Assembly: GCF_050947335.1 (NCBI RefSeq)
Contig: NC_134993.1
Span: 5,394,001-5,458,000 of the forward strand
Reading direction: 5' to 3'
DNA: 64,000 nucleotides
DNA from: Megachile rotundata
Lineage: Eukaryota; Arthropoda; Insecta; Hymenoptera; Megachilidae
Of this stretch, positions 15,681 to 31,409 are shown piece by piece. The position numbers and the translations under genes were made by a program. Below the pieces are notes generated by a model. That model made no database searches. It was not told the DNA's origin and saw only the letters and a list, made by a program, of their open reading frames with translations. Within the stretch, counting starts at the first letter, position 1. Each line of letters starts with the position of its first letter.

Positions 15681-16380
15681 ACCATCACGATCACACAATC
15701 ACACTCACACAACCACAATCACACAATCACACTGTCACAATCCCACAATCACGATCACACAATCACGATCACACAGTCACGATCACACGATCACGATCAC
15801 ACAATAACAATCCCACAATCGTTATCACACAATCATGATCACACAATCACCATCCCACAATCACCATCACACAATCACCATCACACAATCACGATCACAC
15901 AATCACGATCACACAATCACAATCACGCAATCACAATCACACAATCACAATCACACAATCACAATCATACAATCACAATCACACAATCACAATCTCACAA
16001 TCACAATTACACAATCACAATCACACAATCACAATCACACAATCACAATCACACAATCACAATCACACAATCACAATCACACAATCACAATCCCACAATC
16101 ACAATCCCACAATCACAATCCCACAATCACAATCCCACAATCACAATCACACAACCACAATCACACAATCACACAGTCACAATCCCACAATCACGATCAC
16201 ACAATCACGATCACACAATCACAATCACACAATCACAATCACACAATCACAATCTCACAATCACAATATCACAATCGCAATCACACAATCGCAATAACAC
16301 AATCAGACAATCACACAATCACACAATCACACAATCACGATCACACAATCATGATCACACAATCACGAACACACAATCAC
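15681..16380. repeat. X block, full copy in cycle I
   Basis: Order: ACCATCACG, AATCACACTCACAC, CACTGTCAC, AATAACAATCCCAC, AATCGTTATCAC (gtta at 15,821), AATCATGATCAC, ACCATCCCAC, a long G-free run, AATCCCAC cluster, AATATCAC, AATCGCAATAAC, ACGAACACAC. Confidence 0.88.
15928..16175. repeat. G-free run of 248 bp
   Basis: No G on the + strand between 15,927 and 16,176; the complement is C-free. It lies inside the X block. Confidence 0.95.
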
Positions 16381-17424
16381 GATCACACAATCACGATCAC
16401 ACAATCACGATCACACAATCACGATCACACAATCACCATCACACAATCACAATCACACAATCAAGGTCACACAATGACGATCGCACAATCACCATCACAC
16501 AATCACGACCACTCAATCACGATCACACAATCACGATCACACAATCACGATCACACAATCACGTTCACACAATCACGATCACACAGTCACGATCACACAA
16601 TCAGAGTCACACAATCACAATCACACAACCACAATCACACAATCATACAGTCACAATCCCACAATCACGATCACACAATCACAATCACACAATCACAATC
16701 ACACAATCACAATAACACAATCAAGGTCGCACAATGACGATCACACAATCACCATCACACAATCACGACCACTCAATCACGATCACACAATCACGTTCAC
16801 ACAATCACAAACACAGAGTTGCGATTACACGATCACGATCACACAATCACGATCACACAGTCACGATCACACAATCACGATCACACAGTCACGATCACAC
16901 AATCAGAGTCACACAATCACAATCACACAACCACAATCACACAATCACACAGTCACAATCCCACAATCACGATCACACAATCACGACCACACAGTCACGA
17001 TCACACAATCACAATCATACAATCACAATCACACAATCACAATAACACAATCAGACAATCACACAGTCACACAATCACGATCACACAATCACGATCACAC
17101 AATCACGATCACACAATCACGATCACACAATCACGATCACACAATCACGATCACACAATCACAATCACACAATCACAATCACACAATCACGATCACACAA
17201 TCACGATCACTCAATCACAATCACACAATCACAAAAACACAGTCGCGATCACACGATCACGATCACACGATCACGATCACACGATCACGATCACACAATC
17301 ACGATCACACAATCACGATCACACAATCACAATCACACAATCACAATCACACAATCACGATCACACAATCACAATCACAATAACACAATCAGACAATCTC
17401 ACAGTCACACAATCACGATCACAC

Positions 17425-17508
17425 AATCACAATCACAATCACAATCACAATCACAATCACAATCACAATCACAATCACAATCACAATCACAATCACAATC
17501 ACAATCAC
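17425..17508. repeat. Hex tract 2, (AATCAC)14
   Basis: Fourteen perfect hexamers, the joint longest tract. It lies 91 bp before G-block 2. The octamer AATCTCAC at about 17,396 upstream replaces the usual AATCACAC. Confidence 0.97.
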
Positions 17509-17599
17509 AAAATCACAATCACACAATCGCAATCACACAATCACAATCACACAATCAAAATCACACAATCACACAATCACGATCACACAATCACAATCA

Positions 17600-18146
17600 C
17601 GCAATCGCGATCTCACAATGGCGATCACGCAATCACGGTCACACAATCACGGCCACACAATCACGGTCATTAAATCACGGTCACAAAATCACGCCCACAC
17701 AATCATGGTCACACAACTGGAACACACAATCACGAACACACAATCACGGTCACACAATCACGGTCACACTATAACGGCCACACAATCACGGCCACACAAT
17801 CACGGTCACACAGTCACTGTTACACAATCACGGTCGCGCAATCACGGTCGCGCAATCACGGTCACGCAATCACGGTCACGCAATCACGGTCACACAATCG
17901 TGGTCGCGCAATCACGGTCACGCAATCACGGTCACACAATCGTCGTCACGCAATCACGGCCACACAATCGTGATCACGCAATCACGGTCACACAATCGCG
18001 ATCACACAATCGCGGTCACACAATCATCGTCACACAATCATCGTCACACAACACGAACACACAATCACGAACACAGAATCACGGTCACACAATCACGGTC
18101 ACACAGTCACTGTCACACAATCACGGCCACGCAATCACGGTCACAC
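17600..18146. repeat. G-block 2 (547 bp)
   Basis: Same length and order as block 1. Private changes: ACGCCCACAC near 17,691, CGTGATCACG near 17,968 (a 10-bp palindrome), and ACAGAATCACGG near 18,073. It shares ACAATCACGCAATCGCG just upstream with block 3, where the others have ACGATCACGCAATC. Confidence 0.95.
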
Positions 18147-18623
18147 AATCACGACCACACAGTCACGATCACACAATCACAATCACACAATCACAATCAC
18201 ACAATCACAATCACACAATCAAAACCACACAATCACAATCACACAATCAAGGTCACACAATGACGATCACACAATCACCATCACACAATCACGATCACAC
18301 AATCACAATCACACAAGCAACGCCACACAATGACGATCACACAATCACCATCACACAATCTCGACCACACAATCACGATCACACAATCACGATCACACAA
18401 TCACGATCACACAATCACAATCACACAATCAAAATCACACAATCACAATCACACAATCAAGGTCACACAATGACGATCACACAATCACCATCACACAATC
18501 ACGATCACACAATCACAATCACACAATCACGATCACACAATCACGATCACACAATCACAATCACACAATCACAATCACACAATCAAAACCACACAATCAC
18601 AATCACACAATCAAGGTCACACA

Positions 18624-19363
18624 ATGACGATCACACAATCACCATCACACAATCACGATCACACAATCACAATCACACAATCACGATCACACAATCACGA
18701 TCACTCAATCACAATCACACAATCACGTTCACACAATCACAAACACACAGTCGCGATCACACCATCACGATCACACAATCACGATCACACAGTCACGATC
18801 ACACAATTACGATCACACAGTCACGATCACACAATCAGAGTCACACAATCACAATCACACAACCACAATCACACAATCACACAGTCACAATACCACAATC
18901 ACGATCACACAATCACGACCACACAGTCACGATCACACAATCACGATCACACAATCACAATCACACAATCACAATCACACAATCACAATAACACAATCAA
19001 GGTCGCACAATGACGATCACAAAATCACCATCACACAATCACGACCACTCAATCACGATCACACAATCACGATCACACATTCACGATCACACAATCACGA
19101 TCACACAATCACGTTCACACAATCACAAACACAGAGTTGCGATCACACGATCACGATCACACAATCACGATCACACAGTCACGATCACACAATCACGATC
19201 ACACAGTCACGATCACACAATCAGAGTCACACAATCACAATCACACAACCACAATCACACAATCACACAGTCACAATCCCACAATCACGATCACACAATC
19301 ACGACCACACAGTCACGATCACACAATCACAATCATACAATCACAATCACACAATCACAATAA
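18624..19363. repeat. Q-R cassette 3 (740 bp)
   Basis: Carries ATGACGATCACAAAATC at 19,010. GATCACCCAATC near 19,470, just downstream, is shared with 22,322 and 35,486. Confidence 0.9.
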
Positions 19364-21475
19364 CACAATCAGACAATCACACAGTCACACAATCACGATC
19401 ACACAATCACGATCACACAATCACGATCACACAATCACGATCACACAATCACGATCACACAATCACGATCACCCAATCACAATCAAACAATCACAATCAC
19501 ACAATCACGATCACACAATCACGATCACTCAATCACAATCACACAGTCGCGATCACACGATCACGATCACACAATCACGATCACACAATCGCGATCACAC
19601 AATCACGATCACACAATCACGATCACACAATCACAATCACACAATCACAATCACACAATCACAATCACACAATCACAATAACACAATCAGACAATCACAC
19701 AGTCACACAATCACAATAACACAATCACAATAACACAATCAGACAATCACACAGTCACACAATCACGATCACACAATCACGATCACACAATCACGATCAC
19801 ACAATCGCGATCACACAATCACGATCACACAATCACGATCACACAATCACAATCACACAATCAAAACCACACAATCACAATCACACAATCAAGGTCACAC
19901 AATGACGATCACACAATCACCATCACACAATCACGATCACACAATCACAATCACACAATCACGATCACACAATCACGATCACTCAATCACAATCACACAA
20001 TCACAAACACACAGTCGCGATCACACGATCACGATCACACGATCACGATCACACAATCACAATCACACAAGCAACGCCACACAATGACGATCACACAATC
20101 ACCATCACACAATCTCGACCACACAATCACGATCACACAATCACGATCACACAATCACGATCACACAATCACAATCACACAATCAAAATCACACAATCAC
20201 AATCACACAATCAAGGTCACACAATGACGATCACACAATCACCATCACACAATCACGATCACACAATCACAATCACACAATCACGGTCACACAATCACGA
20301 TCACACAATCACAATCACACAATCACAATCACACAATCACAATCACACAATCAAAACCACACAATCACTATCACACAATCAAGGTCACACAATGACGATC
20401 ACACAATCACCATCACACAATCACGATCACACAATCACAATCACACAATCACGATCACACAAACACGATCACTCAATCACAATCACACAATCACGTTCAC
20501 ACAATCACAAACACACAGTCGCGATCACACCATCACGATCACACAATCACGATCACACAATCGCGATCACACAATCACGATCACACAATCACGATCACAC
20601 AATCACAATCACACAATCACAATCACACAATCACAACCACACAATCACAATAACACAATCAGACAATCACACAGTCACACAATCACAATAACACAATCAC
20701 AATAACACAATCAGACAATCACACAGTCACACAATCACGATCACACAATCACGATCACACAATCACGATCACACAATCACGATCACACAATCACAATCAC
20801 ACAATCACGATCACACAATCACGATCACACAATCACGATCACTCAATCACAATCACACAATCACAAAAACACAGTCGCGATCACACGATCACGATCACAC
20901 GATCACGATCACACGATCACGATCACACGATCACGATCACACAATCACAATCACACAATCGAGGCCACACAATGACGATCACACAATCACCATCACACAA
21001 TCTCGACCACACAATCACGATCACACAATCACGATCACACAATCACGTTCACACAATCACAAGCACACAGTCGCGATCACTCGATCACGATCACACAATC
21101 ACGATCACACAGTCACGATCACACAATCACAATCGCACAATCACAATCACACAATCACGATCACACAATCACGATCACTCAATCACAATCACACAATCAC
21201 AATCACACAATCAAAACCACACAATCACAATCACACAATCAAGGTCACACAATGACGATCACACAATCACAATCACACAATCAAAATCACACAATCACAA
21301 TCACACAATCAAGGTCACACAATGACGATCACACAATCACCATCACACAATCACGATCACACAATCACAATCACACAATCACGATCACACAATCACGATC
21401 ACACAATCACAATCACACAATCACAATCACACAATCAAAACCACACAATCACAATCACACAATCAAGGTCACACA

Positions 21476-22215
21476 ATGACGATCACACAATCACCATCAC
21501 ACAATCACGATCACACAATCACAATCACACAATCACGATCACACAATCACGATCACTCAATCACAATCACACAATCACGTTCACACAATCACAAACACAC
21601 AGTCGCGATCACACCATCACGATCACACAATCACGATCACACAGTCACGATCACACAATTACGATCACACAGTCACGATCACACAATCAGAGTCACACAA
21701 TCACAATCACACAACCACAATCACACAATCACACAGTCACAATACCACAATCACGATCACACAATCACGACCACACAGTCACGATCACACAATCACGATC
21801 ACACAATCACAATCACACAATCACAATCACACAATCACAATAACACAATCAAGGTCGCACAATGACGATCACAAAATCACCATCACACAATCACGACCAC
21901 TCAATCACGATCACACAATCACGATCACACATTCACGATCACACAATCACGATCACACAATCACGTTCACACAATCACAAACACAGAGTTGCGATCACAC
22001 GATCACGATCACACAATCACGATCACACAGTCACGATCACACAATCACGATCACACAGTCACGATCACACAATCAGAGTCACACAATCACAATCACACAA
22101 CCACAATCACACAATCACACAGTCACAATCCCACAATCACGATCACACAATCACGACCACACAGTCACGATCACACAATCACAATCATACAATCACAATC
22201 ACACAATCACAATAA
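21476..22215. repeat. Q-R cassette 4 (740 bp)
   Basis: Duplicate of cassette 3 at +2,852, including the ACAAAATC variant at 21,862. Confidence 0.9.
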
Positions 22216-23341
22216 CACAATCAGACAATCACACAGTCACACAATCACGATCACACAATCACGATCACACAATCACGATCACACAATCACGATCACACAA
22301 TCACGATCACACAATCACGATCACCCAATCACAATCAAACAATCACAATCACACAATCACGATCACACAATCACGATCACTCAATCACAATCACACAGTC
22401 GCGATCACACGATCACGATCACACAATCACGATCACACAATCGCGATCACACAATCACGATCACACAATCACGATCACACAATCACAATCACACAATCAC
22501 AATCACACAATCACAATCACACAATCACAATAACACAATCAGACAATCACACAGTCACACAATCACAATAACACAATCACAATAACACAATCAGACAATC
22601 ACACAGTCACACAATCACGATCACACAATCACGATCACACAATCACGATCACACAATCGCGATCACACAATCACGATCACACAATCACGATCACACAATC
22701 ACAATCACACAATCAAAACCACACAATCACAATCACACAATCAAGGTCACACAATGACGATCACACAATCACCATCACACAATCACGATCACACAATCAC
22801 AATCACACAATCACGATCACACAATCACGATCACTCAATCACAATCACACAATCACAAACACACAGTCGCGATCACACGATCACGATCACACGATCACGA
22901 TCACACAATCACAATCACACAAGCAACGCCACACAATGACGATCACACAATCACCATCACACAATCTCGACCACACAATCACGATCACACAATCACGATC
23001 ACACAATCACGATCACACAATCACAATCACACAATCAAAATCACACAATCACAATCACACAATCAAGGTCACACAATGACGATCACACAATCACCATCAC
23101 ACAATCACGATCACACAATCACAATCACACAATCACGGTCACACAATCACGATCACACAATCACAATCACACAATCACAATCACACAATCACAATCACAC
23201 AATCAAAACCACACAATCACTATCACACAATCAAGGTCACACAATGACGATCACACAATCACCATCACACAATCACAAACACAGAGTTGCGATCACACGA
23301 TCACGATCACACAATCACGATCACACGATCAAGGTCGCACA

Positions 23342-24020
23342 ATGACGATCACACAATCACCATCACACAATCACGACCACTCAATCACGATCACACAATC
23401 ACGATCACACATTCACGATCACACAATCACGTTCACACAATCACAAACACAGAGTTGCGATCACACGATCACGATCACACAATCACGATCACACGATCAC
23501 GATCACACGATCACGATCACACAATCACAATCACACAATCAAGGCCACACAATGACGATCACACAATCACCATCACACAATCTCGACCACACAATCACGA
23601 TCACACAATCACGATCACACAATCACGTTCACACAATCACAAGCACACAGTCGCGATCACTCGATCACGATCACACAATCACGATCACACAGTCACGATC
23701 ACACAATCACAATCGCACAATCACAATCACACAATCACGATCACACAATCACGATCAATCAATCACAATCACACAATCACAGTCACACAATCACGACCAC
23801 ACAGTCACGATCACACAATCACAATCATACAATCACAATCACACAATCACAATAACACAATCAGACAATCACACAGTCACACAATCACGATCACACAATC
23901 ACAATAACACAATCAGACAATCACACAGTCACACAATCACGATCACACAATCACGATCACACAATCACAATCACACAATCACAATCACACAATCAAAACC
24001 ACACAATCACAATCACACAA
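23342..24020. repeat. P cassette 3, right end lost
   Basis: Matches P until TCAAAACC. Then, where TCAAGGTCACACAATG is expected, it switches at about 24,021 to ACGTTCACAC and R-type sequence. Confidence 0.87.
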
Positions 24021-24850
24021 TCACGTTCACACAATCACAAACACAGAGTTGCGATCACACGATCACGATCACACAATCACGATCACACAGTCACGATCAC
24101 ACAATCACGATCACACAGTCACGATCACACAATCAGAGTCACACAATCACAATCACACAACCACAATCACACAATCATACAGTCACAATCCCACAATCAC
24201 GATCACACAATCACAATCACACAATCACAATCACACAATCACAATAACACAATCAAGGTCGCACAATGACGATCACACAATCACCATCACACAATCACGA
24301 CCACTCAATCACGATCACACAATCACGTTCACACAATCACAAACACAGAGTTGCGATCACACGATCACGATCACACAATCACGATCACACAGTCACGATC
24401 ACACAATCACGACCACACAGTCACGATCACACAATCACAATCATACAATCACAATCACACAATCACAATAACACAATCAGACAATCACACAGTCACACAA
24501 TCACGATCACACAATCACGATCACACAATCACGATCACACAATCACGATCACACAATCACGATCACACAATCACGATCACACAATCACAATCACACAATC
24601 ACAATCACACAATCACGATCACACAATCACGATCACTCAATCACAATCACACAATCACAAAAACACAGTCGCGATCACACGATCACGATCACACGATCAC
24701 GATCACACGATCACGATCTCACAATCACGATCACACAATCACGATCACACAATCACAATCACACAATCACAATCACACAATCACGATCACACAATCACAA
24801 TCAGAATAACACAATCAGACAATCACACAGTCACACAATCACGATCACAC

Positions 24851-24916
24851 AATCACAATCACAATCACAATCACAATCACAATCACAATCACAATCACAA
24901 TCACAATCACAATCAC
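24851..24916. repeat. Hex tract 3, (AATCAC)11
   Basis: Eleven perfect hexamers, 91 bp before G-block 3. An AATCAGAATAAC variant lies upstream near 24,801. Confidence 0.97.
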
Positions 24917-25007
24917 AAAATCACAATCACACAATCGCAATCACACAATCACAATCACACAATCAAAATCACACAATCACACAATCACGATCACACAATC
25001 ACAATCA

Positions 25008-25554
25008 CGCAATCGCGATCTCACAATGGCGATCACGCAATCACGGTCACACAATCACGGCCACACAATCACGGTCATTAAATCACGGTCACAAAATCAC
25101 GCTCACACAATCATGGTCACACAACTGGAACACACAATCACGAACACACAATCACGGTCACACAATCACGGTCACACTATAACGGCCACACAATCACGGC
25201 CACACAATCACGGTCACACAGTCACTGTTACACAATCACGGTCGCGCAATCACGGTCGCGCAATCACGGTCACGCAATCACGGTCACGCAATCACGGTCA
25301 CACAATCGTGGTCGCGCAATCACGGTCACGCAATCACGGTCACACAATCGTCGTCACGCAATCACGGCCACACAATCGTGGTCACGCAATCACGGTCACA
25401 CAATCGCGATCACACAATCGCGGTCACACAATCATCGTCACACAATCATCGTCACACAACACGAACACACAATCACGAACACACAATCACGGTCACACAA
25501 TCACGGTCACACAGTCACTGTCACACAATCACGGCCACGCAATCACGGTCACAC
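25008..25554. repeat. G-block 3 (547 bp)
   Basis: Same length and order as block 1, without the private changes of block 2. The upstream CpA variant is shared with block 2. Confidence 0.95.
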
Positions 25555-25802
25555 AATCACGACCACACAGTCACGATCACACAATCACAATCACACAATC
25601 ACAATCACACAATCACAATCACACAATCAAAACCACACAATCACAATCACACAATCAAGGTCACACAATGACGATCACACAATCACCATCACACAATCAC
25701 GATCACACAATCACAATCACACAATCACGATCACACAATCACGATCACACAATCACGATCACTCAATCACAATCACACAATCACAAAAACACAGTCGCGA
25801 TC

Positions 25803-25900
25803 ACACGATCACGATCACACGATCACGATCACACGATCACGATCACACGATCACGATCACACGATCACGATCACACGATCACGATCACACGATCACGATC
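25803..25900. repeat. CpG-doubled run, 7 x ACACGATCACGATC
   Basis: Seven perfect units in which both halves carry CGATC. The comparable run at 5,777-5,832 has four. It lies between CGCGATC and landmark C' at 25,934. Confidence 0.93.
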
Positions 25901-27201
25901 ACACAATCACAATCACACAATCGAGGCCACACAATGACGATCACACAATCACCATCACACAATCTCGACCACACAATCACGATCACACAATCACGATCAC
26001 ACAATCACGTTCACACAATCACAAGCACACAGTCCCGATCACTCGATCACGATCACACAATCACGATCACACAGTCACGATCACACAATCACAATCGCAC
26101 AATCACAATCACACAATCACGATCACACAATCACGATCACTCAATCACAATCACACAATCACAATCACACAATCAAAACCACACAATCACAATCACACAA
26201 TCAAGGTCACACAATGACGATCACACAATCACCATCACACAATCACGATCACACAATCACAATCACACAATCACGATCACACAATCACGATCACTCAATC
26301 ACAATCACACAATCACAAACACACAGTCGCGATCACATGATCACGATCACACGATCACGATCACACAATCACAATCACACAAGCAACGCCACACAATGAC
26401 GATCACACAATCACCATCACACAATCTCGACCACACAATCACGATCACACAATCACGATCACACAATCACGATCACACAATCACAATCACACAATCAAAA
26501 TCACACAATCACAATCACACAATCAAGGTCACACAATGACGATCACACAATCACCATCACACAATCACGATCACACAATCACAATCACACAATCACGATC
26601 ACACAATCACGATCACACAATCACAATCACACAATCACAATCACACAATCAAAACCACACAATCACAATCACACAATCAAGGTCACACAATGACGATCAC
26701 ACAATCACCATCACACAATCACAATCACACAATCACAATCACACAATCACAATCACACAATCACAATCACACAATCAAAACCACACAATCACTATCACAC
26801 AATCAAGGTCACACAATGACGATCACACAATCACCATCACACAATCACGATCACACAATCACAATCACACAATCACGATCACACAAACACGATCACTCAA
26901 TCACAATCACACAATCACGTTCACACAATCACAAACACACAGTCGCGATCACACCATCACGATCACACAATCACGATCACACAGTCACGATCACACAATT
27001 ACGATCACACAGTCACGATCACACAATCAGAGTCACACAATCACAATCACACAACCACAATCACACAATCACACAGTCACAATACCACAATCACGATCAC
27101 ACAATCACGACCACACAGTCACGATCACACAATCACGATCACACAATCACAATCACACAATCACAATCACACAATCACAATAACACAATCAAGGTCGCAC
27201 A

Positions 27202-27893
27202 ATGACGATCACACAATCACCATCACACAATCACGACCACTCAATCACGATCACACAATCACGATCACACATTCACGATCACACAATCACGTTCACACAA
27301 TCACAAACACAGAGTTGCGATCACACGATCACGATCACACAATCACGATCACACGATCACGATCACACGATCACGATCACACAATCACAATCACACAATC
27401 AAGGCCACACAATGACGATCACACAATCACCATCACACAATCTCGACCACACAATCACGATCACACAATCACGATCACACAATCCGGTTCACACAATCAC
27501 AAGCACACAGTCGCGATCACTCGATCACGATCACACAATCACGATCACACAGTCACGATCACACAATCACAATCGCACAATCACAATCACACAATCACGA
27601 TCACACAATCACGATTAATCAATCACAATCACACAATCACAATCACACAATCACGACCACACAGTCACGATCACACAATCACAATCATACAATCACAATC
27701 ACACAATCACAATAACACAATCAGACAATCACACAGTCACACAATCACGATCACACAATCACAATAACACAATCAGACAATCACACAGTCACACAATCAC
27801 GATCACACAATCACGATCACACAATCACAATCACACAATCACAATCACACAATCAAAACCACACAATCACAATCACACAATCAAGGTCACACA
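27202..27893. repeat. P cassette 4 (692 bp)
   Basis: Full length. It carries AATCCGGTTC at 27,481, shared only with P6, and a private GATTAATC at about 27,613 in place of GATCAATC. Confidence 0.9.
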
Positions 27894-28060
27894 ATGACGA
27901 TCACACAATCACCATCACACAATCACGATCACACAATCACAATCACACAATCACGATCACACAATCACGATCACTCAATCACAATCACACAATCACGTTC
28001 ACACAATCACAAACACACAGTCGCGATCACACCATCACGATCACACAATCACGATCACAC

Positions 28061-28580
28061 AATCACGTTCACACAATCACAAACACAGAGTTGCGATCAC
28101 ACGATCACGATCACACAATCACGATCACACAGTCACGATCACACAATCACGATCACACAGTCACGATCACACAATCAGAGTCACACAATCACAATCACAC
28201 AACCACAATCACACAATCACACAGTCACAATCCCACTATCACGATCACACAATCACGACCACACAGTCACGATCACACAATCACAATCATACAATCACAA
28301 TCACACAATCACGATCACACAATCACGTTCACACAATCACAAACACAGAGTTGCGATCACACGATCACGATCACACAATCACGATCACACAGTCACGATC
28401 ACACAATCACGATCACACAGTCACGATCACACAATCAGAGTCACACAATCACAATCACACAACCACAATCACACAATCACACAGTCACAATCCCACAATC
28501 ACGATCACACAATCACGACCACACAGTCACGATCACACAATCACAATCATACAATCACAATCACACAATCACAATAACAC
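28061..28580. repeat. 260-bp tandem pair
   Basis: 28,061-28,320 and 28,321-28,580 repeat the ACGTTC, ACAGAGTTGCG, CAGAGTCAC, AATCATAC order. The first copy has a private CACTATCACG near 28,235. Confidence 0.9.
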
Positions 28581-29041
28581 AATCAGACAATCAGACAATC
28601 ACACAGTCACACAATCACGATCACACAATCACGATCACACAATCACGATCACACAATCACGATCACACAATCACGATCACACAATCACAATCAAACAATC
28701 ACAATCACACAATCACGATCACACAATCACGATCACTCAATCACAATCACACAATCACGTTCACACAATCACAAACACACAGTCGCGATCACACCATCAC
28801 GATCACACAATCACGATCACACAGTCACGATCACACAATTACGATCACACAGTCACGATCACACAATCAGAGTCACACAATCACAATCACACAACCACAA
28901 TCACACAATCACACAGTCACAATACCACAATCACGATCACACAATCACGACCACACAGTCACGATCACACAGTCACGATCACATAATCACAATCACACAA
29001 TCACAATCACACAATCACAATAACACAATCAAGGTCGCACA

Positions 29042-30262
29042 ATGACGATCACACAATCACCATCACACAATCACGACCACTCAATCACGATCACACAATC
29101 ACGATCACACATTCACGATCACACAATCACGTTCACACAATCACAAACACAGAGTTGCGATCACACGATCACGATCACACAATCACGATCACACGATCAC
29201 GATCACACGATCACGATCACACAATCACAATCACACAATCAAGGCCACACAATGACGATGACACAATCACCATCTCACAATCTCGACCACACAATCACGA
29301 TCACACAATCACGATCACACAATCACGTTCACACAATCACAAGCACACAGTCGCGATCACTCGATCACGATCACACAATCACGATCACACAGTCACGATC
29401 ACACAATCACAATCGCACAATCACAATCACACAATCACGATCACACAATCACGATCACTCAATCACAATCACACAATCACAATCACACAATCACGACCAC
29501 ACAGTCACGATCACACAATCACAATCATACAATCACAATCACACAATCACAATAACACAATCAGACAATCACACAGTCACACAATCACGATCACACAATC
29601 ACAATAACACAATCAGACAATCACACAGTCACACAATCACGATCACACAATCACGATCACACAATCACGATCACACAATCACAATCACACAATCACCATC
29701 ACACAATCACGATCACACAATCACGATCACTCAATCACAATCACACAATCACAAAAACACAGCCGCGATCACACGATCACGATCACACGATCACGATCAC
29801 ACAATCACGATCACGCAATCACGATCACACAATCACAATCATACAATCACAATCACACAATCAGAATAACACAATCAGACAATCACACAGTCACACAATC
29901 ACGATCACACAATCACGATCACACAATCACGATCACACAATCACGATCACACAATCACGATCACACAATCACGATCACACAATCACAATCACACAATCAC
30001 AATGACACAATCACGATCACACAATCACGATCACTCAATCACAATCACACAATCACAAAAACACAGTCGCGATCACACGATCACGATCACACGATCACGA
30101 TCACACGATCACGATCACACAATCACGATCACACAATCACGATCACACAATCACAATCACACAATCACAATCACACAATCACGATCACACAATCACGATC
30201 ACACAATCACAATCACAATAACACAATCAGACAATCACACAGTCACACAATCACGATCACAC
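29042..30262. repeat. S2 cassette 2
   Basis: S2 features plus AAAAACACAGCCGCG and AATGACACAATCACG (30,002). It leads to hex tract 4. Private ATGACGATGACAC at 29,252. Confidence 0.84.
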
Positions 30263-30328
30263 AATCACAATCACAATCACAATCACAATCACAATCACAA
30301 TCACAATCACAATCACAATCACAATCAC
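30263..30328. repeat. Hex tract 4, (AATCAC)11
   Basis: Eleven perfect hexamers, 91 bp before G-block 4. The duplicated counterpart at 39,121 has one more hexamer. Confidence 0.97.
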
Positions 30329-30419
30329 AAAATCACAATCACACAATCGCAATCACACAATCACAATCACACAATCAAAATCACACAATCACACAATCAC
30401 GATCACACAATCACGATCA

Positions 30420-30966
30420 CGCAATCGCGATCTCACAATGGCGATCACGCAATCACGGTCACACAATCACGGCCACACAATCACGGTCATTAAATCACGG
30501 TCACAAAATCACGCTCACACAATCATGGTCACACAACTGGAACACACAATCACGAACACACAATCACGGTCACACAATCACGGTCACACTATAACGGCCA
30601 CACAATCACGGCCACACAATCACGGTCACACAGTCACTGTTACACAATCACGGTCGCGCAATCACGGTCGCGCAATCACGGTCACGCAATCACGGTCACG
30701 CAATCACGGTCACACAATCGTGGTCGCGCAATCACGGTCACGCAATCACGGTCACACAATCGTCGTCACGCAATCACGGCCACACAATCGTGGTCACGCA
30801 ATCACGGTCACACAATCGCGATCACACAATCGCGGTCACACAATCATCGTCACACAATCATCGTCACACAACACGAACACACAATCACGAACACACAATC
30901 ACGGTCACACAATCACGGTCACACAGTCACTGTCACACAATCACGGCCACGCAATCACGGTCACAC
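30420..30966. repeat. G-block 4 (547 bp)
   Basis: Same length and order as block 1. It begins the cycle that was duplicated to form block 5 at +8,864. Confidence 0.95.
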
Positions 30967-31409
30967 AATCACGACCACACAGTCACGATCACACAATCAC
31001 AATCACACAATCACAATCACACAATCACAATCACACAATCAAAACCACACAATCACAATCACACAATCAAGGTCACACAATGACGATCACACAAACACGA
31101 TCACTCAATCACAATCACACAATCACGTTCACACAATCACAAACACACAGTCGCGATCACACCATCACGATCACACAATCACGATCACACAGTCACGATC
31201 ACACAATTACGATCACACAGTCACGATCACACAATCAGAGTCACACAATCACAATCACACAACCACAATCACACAATCACACAGTCACAATACCACAATC
31301 ACGATCACACAATCACGACCACACAGTCACGATCACACAATCACGATCACACAATCACAATCACACAATCACAATCACACAATCACAATAACACAATCAA
31401 GGTCGCACA

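Larger units (their letters stand above)
12114..17599. repeat. Cycle I (5,486 bp)
   Basis: G-block to 12,660; short Q 12,788-13,089 (302 bp, 28 bp shorter than in other cycles); P 13,090; Q 13,782; R 14,168; an R-like extension with AATCAAAC and ACGTTC units; S2 14,992; X 15,681-16,380; an A-type landmark with GATCGCAC at 16,474; B 16,734; hex 17,425-17,508; 91-bp linker. Confidence 0.88.
17600..25007. repeat. Cycle II (7,408 bp), rebuilt with two A/D'/Q/R sets
   Basis: After the G-block the usual short Q and P are missing. Instead come A 18,260, D' 18,330, A 18,470, Q 18,624, R 19,010, A 19,902, D' 20,084, A 20,224, a broken Q variant at 20,392, then C' 20,972, A 21,252, A 21,322, Q 21,476, R 21,862, A 22,754, D' 22,936, A 23,076, P 23,342 (right end lost), B 24,266, and hex 24,851. 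The second set repeats the first at +2,852. Confidence 0.87.
25008..30419. repeat. Cycle III (5,412 bp)
   Basis: G-block to 25,554; A 25,668; a CpG-doubled run 25,803-25,900; C' 25,934; A 26,214; D' 26,396; A 26,536 and 26,690; Q variant 26,816-27,201; P 27,202; A 27,894; a 260-bp tandem pair at 28,061-28,580; a Q-like stretch; S2 29,042; hex 30,263-30,328; 91-bp linker. Confidence 0.87.

Noticed and set aside
17966..17978. Palindrome CGTGATCACG as an operator-like site
   Set aside because: It arises from one substitution private to G-block 2. The other seven blocks have CGTGGTCACG, so it is chance.
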